Assembly: GCA_034509755.1 (NCBI GenBank)
Contig: CM067559.1
Location: 28,634,032-28,698,031 of the forward strand
DNA: 64,000 bases
Direction: 5' to 3'
From: Anisodus tanguticus
Lineage: Eukaryota; Streptophyta; Magnoliopsida; Solanales; Solanaceae
A program made the translations under genes and the position numbers. Below the pieces are notes generated by a model, which was not told the origin of the DNA, did no database searches, and worked only from the letters and a program-made list of their open reading frames with translations. Position 1 is the first letter of the stretch, and every line of letters begins with the position of its first letter. Of this stretch, positions 1 to 9,119 are shown in pieces.

Positions 1-2418
1 ATAAGATCCATATGCAATAATTGGAAACAATGAGACGTACCTGAATGTTATTCATCATGTTGGACAACATTGTGAGAGACTCGGGTCTGCTTTCCCTTCA
101 AACAATCTTCGCATAGTGTTTTATCTTTTGGATCCAGTCTGGGAATGCCTCTAACAGCTTCAAATGAGATCAGCTTCTCCAAGGTGTCGTAGTGACGTGT
201 CCCAACTTTTGATGCCAAAGTGTCAAGTCACCTACATTTGTGAAGTTGCACAACTCTTGTCTACCGACTAGATAGCAATTAGCAACCAGACCTTCTACAT
301 GAAGAACATTTTTCAAGGCTGGTACATCCGGAACATTAAGAGTTCCTTTACTAATTATCTTACTCTTACTTCCTCCTCCAAAGGTCACGTATCCTCCATT
401 GAATTCTCCATATTCCTTCAATAGGCATTTGGTACTTGTCATATGACATGAGCAACCACTATCGAAATACCAAGAACCTGTAATATTAGTACGCAAAGCA
501 GTTATGCACACATTACATTTCAGATTCAGTTTGGGTACCCATTCTTTTTTCTTCCTTCTGCTTTCAGGCTGGTTGCTTTGAATGTTGTCAGTGATGTTGG
601 GCAACATTGATGACAACATTTTAGGCAATATTCTGAGTGCAAAGTTTTGAAGTTTGTAGCAGTAGGGCATAAGATGTCCTAACTTTTTACAGAAGCTACA
701 TACAAACTTCGATCCAATCTCAGTGATCTGAGAGTTACTCGAATTTTCTTTGACAAATTTTATCCTCTCAGTTTGACTATGGATTCTAGAAGTATTTGGT
801 TTTCTAGGAGATTGGTACCCAAGCCCAGCCCTTGTAGGTTTATTGAAGGTCAATACATCATCTAGTTTGGAGGTTCCCATGTTGAGCCTTTAAATGGTGG
901 TCTCAGCTACGTTCAATCGTGCATGAATCTTACCAAGCTCTAGGTCATTCTTGGTAAGTGTCACCTCTAATCGGTTGATTGTGCCTTTCAGATAGCTATT
1001 TTCAAGAGTCACTAATTTTGCTTTTGAGTCTAGTTGCTCAGATTCAGTGATTAAGGCTTTACAAAGGCTTTGAAATTCCTTTATTACATCATCTTTGGAG
1101 TCAACTAGATCCAAATTTACAGCCTCAGATGAAGAATTAAATCCACTAAAACAATTTACATCAGAATAGTCAAAGTATACATACATCTCTGATGTTGAAG
1201 ACATTCCAGATGTTGAGTTTGATGTTGTTCCTGATGTTGTCACAACATTGTCAACAACATCTTCATCGTCGGACAGTGAGTGTTCAAACATGGATGCCAG
1301 CATTGACTGTGGTTCTTCTTCTTGATCTCCTTCCTCCTCTTCATTTTCATCATCGCTAAGAGTTACCCACATGACCTTACCAATTTTTCTAAGGGTGTTT
1401 GCACACTCATTAGCGTAGTGTCCCCAACCTGAGCATGCATGACATTGCACTCCCTTGAGTTTTTTGGGATTGAAATTGGTATTATCGGAGTTAGATTTCC
1501 TCAGTGGATTGTGATTACCTTGATAAAAAAGGTGACCTATTCGGCTGTTTATTAAAGAGTGGGTTTTGATGCAGTTTGTATTTGGCTTTATTGCGATCAT
1601 TGTTGATCTTTCTCACCATCAAATTGAATCGATGAGTAAGTAAGGCAACAGTTGCACTATTTTCCAGTTCCTCCAAGTTTTCTTCCTCGTTTTCCAATTC
1701 AGTTTCCGAGGTTTGTCCTTGGAGTGCCAAAGTTTTTTCTTTATACAGATCTCTTTGTCTCTTCATGTTCATCTCATATGTTTGAAAGATGCTCATCAAG
1801 GCATGTAGATCCATATTAGCAAGATTATGGGCCTCTTCAATAGCACAAATCTTAGTATTAAATCTTTCAGGAAGAGATCTGAGACCTTTATCCATAAGTT
1901 GTGTGGTGGTTAAAGGAGAACCAAGCACTTGACACTGATTAGCAATGTCTATTAACTTTCAAAATAGGATTTTATGTCTTCAGATTCTTCCATCCTTAAT
2001 CGTTCGTATTGGCTCAAAATCATGCGAAGCTTTGTACGTCGCACACTTGAGGTACCTTCACAATGAGTTTGTAAGGTATCTCAAGCGTCCTTGGCCGTAG
2101 TACAATTCTGGATAATTTTAAACATATAGAGATCTACCCATCCAAATATCACATTTAGGGCCTTTTCATTGAAGCTCACACTATTGATCTCTTCCGCGGT
2201 CCATTCAGATTCGGGTTTGGTAAGTCATCACCATCCTCATCTGCTGGGTACTTGGGAATCACATAGCCTTCGGAAATTGATCTCGAAGCTTGAACATCAA
2301 TGGATTTGATGTGCGAACGTAGTCGGATTTTCCAATAGGCATAGTTAGTTCCGTCAAGAATTGGAAGTCTACCAACGTTTTGTATAGCTGAGTCCATAGC
2401 CATAATATTTAGAATCAA
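1..2418 (-). pseudogene. Copia-A gag-protease-integrase remnant, copy 1
   Basis: Decayed Ty1/copia gag-pol read on the minus strand. Gag starts near 2,418 with a copia-type N-terminus (LDGTNYAYWKIRLRSHI), continues through 1,928-1,515 (UBN2-like gag) and an acidic stretch with a CX2CX4HX4C knuckle (CHACSGWGHYANEC, about 1,440). Fragment 880-170 has a second knuckle (CSFCKKLGHLMPYC), the protease motif FDSGCSCHM and the pre-integrase motif LWHQKLGH. The integrase core is cut by the window edge. Several frame breaks interrupt it; an extra A in the run at 1,525-1,533 is absent from copy 2. No RT is seen. Confidence 0.85.
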
Positions 2419-2438
2419 ACACTTATTGTATCAAGTGT

Positions 2439-2452
2439 TGGCTCTGATACCA
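2439..2452 (-). other. Copia-A primer binding site, copy 1
   Basis: On the minus strand this reads TGGTATCAGAGCCA, the standard complement of the initiator tRNA-Met 3' end. It sits two bases inside the 5' LTR, which fixes the orientation and LTR boundary of this element. Confidence 0.88.
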
Positions 2453-2454
2453 CT

Positions 2455-3391
2455 TGTTGGGTCCTGCGCTTTGGATAAGCAAGAATATGTAAGAATAAAA
2501 CCGTAATAGCTAGAACAATTCAAACAGTTTCTAGATGTTGCCTACAATGTTGTGTCAACATCTAAGGCAACATTGTGATAAAACAGTTATAAACCTTTAT
2601 AGAGTAAATGCAACGGAAAAGTAAAGAGACACAAGGTTTATATTTTCAAGGGTATATATTAATATATCCCTTGATGGTCAATGACCAAAGAATTGTATAA
2701 ATTATATACAATTACAAATGAATTTCTTTTTGCAAGGTTGAACAATAAATGCGAAAAAGAAATTACAAACAAATGTGAAGTCGCAGATGACTTCAGCCCA
2801 AAGTTAAAAGATCTAAAAAGACAAATACAACATCTTCATTACTATTGCTTGAAATATAAGCTTGATCTAGAATCTGGGCAGCAATAGTAACGTGGGACTA
2901 GATGTTGTTATACTACTTTAGGCTAAGTGTGTTGATCCAGTTTCTAAAGTGACTATGCGAGAGCTCTCTTGATAATTCTTCTCGTTTTCAATCCGGATAT
3001 CGATACTCGAAGTTCCCCTCTATTTATAGTGTGGAACTTCCCTTAAAATCCTCCTTTGGTTGGTTGCGAGAGGTGAGTAAAAGAAGGCTTCACTTGGACC
3101 GGTTCTTGCTCCTTCAAAAGCTCAACGTTCGGACTTGGTCTTCACGCTGCTTCCTCTCCAAGCTTTGATTGTTTCTTTTACCACGTTTTAAACACAAGCA
3201 TCATTGTTAGCTTGCCTAGGTCATTTTTTACTCACAGTAACACAACCTGTTTTGGCCGGAAGAATAGGCAAAATCGTTACAGAAATATTGTCAGGAATGT
3301 TGTCACAACATCGCAGGCAACATTCTTATTTTCATAAGATGTTGTCCTGAGCATTTACAGATGTTGTCACAACATCCATCCAATATCAACA
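2455..3391 (-). mobile_element. Copia-A 5' LTR, copy 1 (937 bp)
   Basis: On the minus strand the LTR runs from TGTTGAT to CCCAACA, with TG...CA ends and the primer site just inside. The same LTR occurs at 42,334-43,271 (minus) and 37,077-38,014 (plus), each 938 bp. It contains several ATGTTG...CAACAT inverted motifs (around 2,530-2,580, 3,280-3,330 and 3,337-3,378) described as a finding. A short open frame at 2,681-2,887 is LTR sequence, not a gene. Confidence 0.88.
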
Positions 3392-3454
3392 ACAAGATTG
3401 CCCCGTATATCTCCTTTTACGTTGTCAGATAATAGTCTCCTAAGATACAACAAC

Positions 3455-4213
3455 AACTTAACAATTGAGCAAAGGAAACTCAAGTGTTACTCTTGAAGAA
3501 CTTTGAGTATAGTAACTTTCATAGAGAGGAAGGAGATGAATTCAAAAAATTATGGAGTATTTTCTAAGTGTTGTGTAGTTTTTTTCAATTGAGCCAAATG
3601 CCTTAATTTATAGTGTAAGGAGAAGACCCCTCAACTAGCCAACTAATGGCCTTCAATAGCCATGTAATGGCACTTAATTGAGACGTTACATTCAGCCAAA
3701 TAATGGCTAAATTCATGTGACAAGTAATGGAGAATCAATGCTCCAAAACCAGCCCAAAGGTCAGAACTTTCCAACTTCCTATCGCAGTATTCTGCTTCCG
3801 AAGCGCCGCGGCTCTGTGAATTAGCGCCGCGGCTCCAGTGACTGGCCAATCAATTAGCGTTGTGGCACTGCCTGGGAGGCATCGTGGCATCCCGGCACCG
3901 CGGCTCCGACGGTATGGCGCTGCGGCCTTCACGGCTCCGCGGTGATTTCCGTCTCATTTCATCTTACTCTTCATACACTTCTTCCTTCGATTACCAATGT
4001 GGAATACTTTGTTATTTGGCCAATAATCATCCATCATTCTATGTCTCAAACGTATTACATACGTACCAATATCTCTTTCACTAATGAAATTTGCGATACT
4101 TGGCACTACGTGTGCACGTGTGTGGAAACAACGTTTCCGGCGTGCGGGACCCCAATTGTTTGAGTCATAAATAATGGGATATACTTAATTCCACATTTAA
4201 TAAATTTCCAACA
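3455..4213 (-). mobile_element. Copia-C LTR upstream of COPT, copy 1
   Basis: About 759 bp on the minus strand, starting TGTTGGAAATTT at 4,213. It matches the proven 3' LTR at 14,657-15,417, but here no polypurine tract precedes it and the COPT upstream region follows directly, so it is a solo LTR or an isolated 5' LTR. The left boundary is only where similarity stops. It has a GC-rich cluster (about 3,800-3,945) with several GCCGCGGCTC units. Its upstream edge is about 500 bp from the COPT start codon. The 63 bp between this LTR and the Copia-A LTR show nothing recognisable. Confidence 0.78.
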
Positions 4214-4716
4214 GAAATGGGGTAAATACTTAACTGCACGGGTGTTTACACCAAATCAATATATTTTATCATGGTTAAGTCATTTAATGAAGTGAATATA
4301 TACATTAATTAATCATAATTAAGTGATAATTGTGTATATTCAAACATATGTCATACATACCTTTAATTAAAGGTTTCAATTTCGAATTAAAAAATGGAGA
4401 AATTCCTAGCACGAAAATCTTTCCCTTCATTGAGTTATACAGAACACAAATTTAAATTAGTCGGACTAATAAATTATAAATATAGGAAATGGTTTTTTCT
4501 TCAAAAAAAAAGTAGTAGTACAACACAACTATAAGAAAGAAGTATAGTCAACCCTAGCAGTACAGAATTAGCAGTACTACCCAAGTTTGCCCCCTTTTAT
4601 ATAACAACATCCGAAAGGCTAACTCAATCTGCACAAGCCATCCTATCATATAGCTCTTGACCTAAACTTATTTATAGAAACAATAAGAGGACAAAGGGCT
4701 TATACTGGCAAAGCCA
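4214..4716 (+). promoter_or_regulatory. COPT upstream region, copy 1
   Basis: AT-rich, with a TATA-box candidate TATATAA at 4,598-4,604, about 113 bp before the ATG. Three GTAC cores lie at 4,518-4,521, 4,560-4,563 and 4,574-4,577. GTAC is the core bound by SPL7/CRR1-type copper-response regulators, and some COPT genes are known targets; that these sites work is inference, because a 4-base core is common by chance. Copy 2 has lost the middle core. Confidence 0.5.
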
Positions 4717-5148
4717 ATGGACCATGACATGCCAAAAATGGGAGGAATGTCACCACCATCACCATAAATTCACATGAACAACAATAATCAGCATATGATG
4801 GGCATGGGGTTAACACACATGACCTTTTTCTGGAGCAAAAATGGTGAAATTCTATTCTCAGGCTGGCCGGGAACGCGCAACGGCATGTACGTCCTCGCGC
4901 TGATCTTCGTATTTGTGCTCTCTCTGCTTGTGGAGTGGCTCTCTAACTGTAATTACTTTAAAGGCAATAAGGCAAATGGTATTGTTCAAACATTCGTGCA
5001 TGGTGTAAGAATAGGCCTTGCTTATCTTCTCATGCTTGCAGTTATGTCTTTTAACGATGGTGTTTTTATTGTTGTTGTGGCCAGACATACTTTAGGGTAT
5101 TTCCTATTCGGCAGTAGGACTTCTGGTAATATTGCCTGTCAAGCTTGA
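4717..5148 (+). pseudogene. COPT: COPT/CTR copper transporter, copy 1, early nonsense codon
   Basis: Intronless COPT/CTR-family high-affinity Cu(I) transporter, a membrane protein that acts as a trimer. The frame from ATG 4,717 matches the intact copy at 44,594, but codon 17 is TAA (4,765-4,767) where copy 2 has CAA, a single C-to-T change. Translation could restart at the Met at 4,774, giving 124 residues that keep HMMGMG, THMTFFW, the three membrane segments and the MxxxM motif. Both copies have Arg (AGA, 5,083-5,085) where plant COPTs usually have the first Gly of the TM3 GxxxG motif. It is probably a pseudogene, or makes an N-truncated protein. Confidence 0.85.
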
Positions 5149-5157
5149 ACTCAATTA

Positions 5158-5195
5158 CTTCATCTGTCCCAATTTATGTGATACCGTTGGAATTT
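5158..5195 (+). mobile_element. Left remnant of Stowaway-like MITE, copy 1
   Basis: A TA dinucleotide (5,156-5,157) is followed by a terminal inverted repeat starting CTTCATCTGTCCC, eight bases after the COPT stop codon. The other end of the MITE is at 14,012-14,076. Compared with copy 2, about 151 bp covering the rest of the left half and the target-site duplication have been deleted. Confidence 0.72.
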
Positions 5196-6726
5196 TGAAG
5201 AAGTATATTTATGTTCTAGAGACAATCTGTATTAGGATAAATGTACTTTATACACATTCATATTATCATTAATGGAGATTAATATTTTGGCATTTGCAAA
5301 TTATTGAATTATTAATTGATTGTTTCTAATATTCTATATTATGCATTCCTGAAGGTTACGTTGTTATTAATAGTGTGAGTTATTAATATTATAACGTAAC
5401 TCTTAAAATAGCCTCGACTGATAATCATCGAGAATGGGATATGTGATAAGTCGACATGTGGTCTGCATCACATTCTTAGAGGATGTAGTTTGTCTCACAT
5501 GCTACGAGTAATGGCTACTCATAATGGACACATGGATACTTTGGAAGTATTGGTATACCCTGCTGATATATTGTTTGTTATACTTGTCTAAAGTATGATC
5601 AGCGTGTAGGAGATAGACGTCCTTAGACTTGAGGTCAATACACGCCTTATCTACAAAGTAATGTACTTTGATCTTGTCCTAAGCTCAAGTGCCTTATAGG
5701 TTAAGATACGGCTTGTATTGGGTACATTACGATTTGGATTAAAGGTGGTAGTTGAGACAAGATTATGATTCATTCCTCGAATGCATATTCGAGGGAACAC
5801 TCGGATTCTTAGTGATATTAGGTTGACTAAGTCGTTGGCCAACGCAATAGACGTATTTAGAATATGGTCTAGTTGTCAACTAATATAGATGAGATACAAT
5901 GACTAAGCCATTTGGATAGACATTTGACCAATCCTAAGCTTGATCAGGTGTGTCGTGAATGAAAGGATTTTATCTTATCACATAAAGGTTAAGTTTATTG
6001 GATTCGCATAAACGTACTTCACATATTGAGTTCGTCTTGCGACGCCATCTAGGAGTTCCTCGTAGACCTTAATTTGATTAATGTCGATATGAGAAGGCAT
6101 GTAGGGTCACCTATGTCGATTATCCATTCGATCTAAGGATGTATTGAGAGAGTAAATAAATGTTCGATTTAGAATTGAGATATTTAAATGAATAATGATT
6201 ATTTTAATTAAGTCAAAATTGGATTTTAGATTTAATTAAGAATGCGCAGAAAAGAAATCGAGATAGTGCAGGAGCACGCCGAGCGCCGCGGCGCCCATAC
6301 CCTAGGGTCGCGATGCCTCTGCCTCGATTTTTAGGTCAGGCCTAAGGTCAAACCCTAATTCGGGTTTGACCTAATTTTGACCTATAAAGAGAGGCATTCT
6401 CTTCATTATTCACACACTAATTTCAGATTATCATTCTAGGCCTTAGAGAGTTAGAATTAAAACTCTCTCGAACCTCTGCCGAATTTCCTAGCTTTCCGTA
6501 AGAGAAGTACATTGAAGCTTGGAGCTTGCAATTGAAAGGGCAACCACGTGTCCTTCTTATAGTAGATAAAGACTCCAGAAATTCTAACATGTAAGTTAAT
6601 GCTTTATATTACAGGTTTGATTATTGTATAACCATACCAGAAATGTTGTTAGGGTAAGTAAGAAACAAAATTTTTAAACTTCCGTTGTGCCTTACTTATA
6701 TGCTTTGAACCAAACAAATCCCTACA
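5196..6726 (+). repeat. Copia-B 5' LTR, copy 1
   Basis: Starts near TGAAGAAGTATATTTATG and ends AATCCCTACA. The TATA-like TATAAAG at 6,383-6,389 is the likely promoter, followed by a probable transcript start in the next ~30 bp. A GC-rich block (GAGCGCCGCGGCGCC, about 6,282-6,300) lies upstream of it. Open frames such as 5,651-5,842 recur in every copy of this LTR and are not genes. Confidence 0.86.
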
Positions 6727-6744
6727 ATGATATATGAGCCCAGG
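6727..6744 (+). other. Copia-B primer binding site, copy 1
   Basis: ATGATATATGAGCCCAGG follows the 5' LTR directly. It resembles the complement of initiator tRNA-Met, TGGTATCAGAGCCAGG, with a few mismatches, and the match continues into GGTT. It is recognisable but decayed. Confidence 0.6.
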
Positions 6745-8297
6745 TTGATTCAATGGTTATATAACAATTGAATAAAGTAATAATATGGGTTAAAAATAAA
6801 ATTGGATTAAAATGAGGTTTCTTGAAATCCTACATGTCTTGAACGAATGTTGACCTTTAGATATCACCCTAAATTATCTCCTATGCTAACTTGAGGAATT
6901 CATTCCGCTCTAACTCGAACTAAGGCAAAAGTGCGTTGTCCGGCTCATTGCATGGTGCACGGCTAAGAACGGGTAAGAACAGATGATGGTCGATATGGGA
7001 ATTATTGATAATGGTGGGTGATGATAAAGGACCTATGAATTGATCCCTAAATCTGATTTAGGGGTTGAACGATTTTGAAAATCAACACAGAAACGTTTGT
7101 CAGGACAACAGCGCCGCGACGCTTGCTAGGGTTTTAGGGCAGCGCCGCGGCTCCATGGTGGAGCGTCGCGGCGCTAATGCTTCATTTCAAAACTTGGACT
7201 CACTGGACAATAGGCACCGCGACTCCATGGTAGAGCGTCGCGACGCTAATGCAATTGCAGAAGCAGAAATATTTATGCCCTTGCAGTGCCGCGGCTCTAT
7301 GGTGGACCGTCGCGGCGCTAATGCATTTTGCAGAAGCCGAAAGTTTTCTTCCTCAGTGGCGTCGCGTCCTTAATGATTAGCGCCGCGGCCCCACCTGTCT
7401 AGAAACAAAAAAAATCAGAGTTCAGAATGTTTAACCCAAGATTATTATTATACAGTATAATCGATAAGTATACTATTTATGTGCTAAATGTCAAAATGTT
7501 TGTCATTTACATTTCTAGATTAGCGTCTGCTATAACTGTCTGGCAGGCGGTGCCCAGTATTTGATTAAACCATCTTATATTATGCATATTGTGTTGACGA
7601 TTCCCAACTATATCTGTCATTAGTTTTGCATGATGTTAAGATGTCATATTAGATTTGGCGTAAAAGAGTTGATCTTGGTTAAAACCATGAATTAAAATGT
7701 TCCCCAAAACTTTAAATACAAGTCTAAATTAAAATGCGTCATCCATTATAATTGTTAGAGTACAAAATCCTTTTCGGCGATATGAGTATTTATGCCAAAG
7801 CATTTGCTCTAAGTCTACGAGAACCCAGACTCTTTCATAGATGTGTTTTAATGTAAAGGTAAACGATAAACTTTTGTGGGTATTTACACCAAAGTGTTTG
7901 CTCACAAAGGCCAAATTTGCTTAGATACATAAACGCAGTCGTGTAATGGGGTTGATTTGCTCCAAAGTGTCGGACTAATCTAAGAACGCAAGATTAAATG
8001 TAAATTTGATCAACCAAGAGTTGCAAATAAGTTTTGCAATTGGTTTAGAACCTACCAAGATCTGTTATTGAAGTTATCAGCCAAAGCAAACGCGGAGATA
8101 GCATAGGCTTGGATCTTGGCCCATTATGACCTAAATTAATATAGGCATGTAATCTACCATGGCATCATAGAAGTATGTTAAAATAGTGGGAGCTAATTAC
8201 ACAAAAGGCCATGTTGATTAGCCTAAATGAATGTGTATAATAGGAAACAAATTTTGAGTTTGATTTCTAGTCTATCTAATTATTCAGATTATTAAAG
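6745..8297 (+). other. Copia-B untranslated leader, copy 1
   Basis: About 1.55 kb between primer site and gag. No conserved coding sequence is seen. It is AT-rich apart from the GC-rich hairpin block at 7,110-7,395. Frames at 7,065-7,373 (plus) and 7,729-7,914 (minus) have no recognisable domains. Confidence 0.7.
7110..7395 (+). repeat. GC-rich hairpin repeats in Copia-B leader, copy 1 (three units)
   Basis: Three imperfect ~39-bp units at 7,141-7,180, 7,213-7,252 and 7,286-7,323, each of the form AGCGCCGCGGCTCCA, a short loop, then TGGAGCGTCGCGGCGCT and AATGC. The two arms are near reverse complements, so each unit can fold. A collapsed unit precedes them, and another GCGCCGCGG follows at 7,380. 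Copy 2 has a further unit. Many C-to-T and G-to-A variants at CpG suggest methylation-driven decay. Confidence 0.82.
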
Positions 8298-9119
8298 ATG
8301 TCGAGCTTAATGTTGATTGAGATGAACAAACTTACTGGAGCGAACTACCTTCACTGGCTAAGGAATTTGCGAATAGTGCTGAGATAAGAGAAAATAAAAT
8401 ACGTGTAGGACACGGTGTTCCCAACAGTCCCTGCGACAGACTCTGCTGAATATGCCTCATTTGATAAGGATGCTTACCAGAAACACCTAGATGATGCCAC
8501 TTCAGCGCAGTGCGTTATGTTATCTTACATGTCTATGGAACTTCAGAGACAACATGAGAACATAGGACCCAATGAGATGCTCGAACACTTGAAGAGTCTC
8601 TATGACTCACAATCCCAGACTATGGAATATGAGTTACTAATAGAACTCTTTAAGTGTAAGCTCAATGAATGGGTCCAGGTCTCACAGCATTTGTTGAATA
8701 TGATAGGGCTAATAGAGAGGTTTACTTCCATTGTAACGAAGCTTGTAAAGAATGTAGCTACCACTCTCATCATGAACTCTCTCTCTCTCTCTCGTTCTTT
8801 TGAGAACTTCATAGTGAACTTCAATACGAATAGAACGAAGGCGACTCTGCCGGAGATGCACAACATGCTTAAAACCTTTGAGTCTTCCACTTCCAAAGGC
8901 AAAGATGTGCTCATGGTGAGCTCTTTTAGCCAACCCAAGCCGAAAGGCAAGGAATGGCAAAAGAAGAAGAAGGGAAAAGCAATCACTGCGCCCTCAGCTA
9001 TGAAGCCTAAGGTAGGTGTGAAGAAGAAGGTAAATCCGGCTAAGTATGAATGCCTCAACTTCCACAAGAAGGGCAGTGGAAAAAGGACTGCACGACACCA
9101 GGAGGAGGAAAATCACTAG
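8298..9119 (+). pseudogene. Copia-B gag, copy 1
   Basis: The ATG at 8,298 starts a copia gag (MNKLTGANYLHWLRNLRIVL), quickly broken by an in-frame TAA. It continues from 8,415 through a UBN2-like gag region rich in helix-forming residues, with a basic Lys-rich C-terminus. The zinc knuckle is split by a one-base loss: its first part is in this frame and WKKDC is in the next, near 9,066-9,092. The first knuckle Cys pair is also damaged here (CLNF, against CLNC in copy 2). A CTCTCTCT microsatellite at 8,778 is longer than in copy 2. Confidence 0.85.

Noticed and set aside
3270..3390. CRISPR-like look of repeated ATGTTG/CAACAT motifs.
   Set aside because: Spacing is irregular, there are no cas genes, and the context is a plant retrotransposon.
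3860..4163. Plus-strand frames in the region upstream of COPT, repeated at 43,737-44,040 and 15,035-15,367.
   Set aside because: They are within Copia-C LTRs and show LTR-like decay; no protein family recognised.
4858..5088. Minus-strand frame opposite COPT, also at 44,735-44,965.
   Set aside because: It is antisense to a well-supported transporter frame and has no domain.
5651..5842. A conserved 63-residue minus-strand frame (MANDLVNLISLRIRVF), also at 12,935-13,126 and 45,688-45,879.
   Set aside because: It lies inside each Copia-B LTR and is conserved only because the LTRs are repeats.
7065..7373. Open frame with repeated RGSMVERRGANA-type units, also at 47,024-47,248.
   Set aside because: It is a chance translation of the GC-rich hairpin array in the Copia-B leader; unit number and frame differ between the copies.
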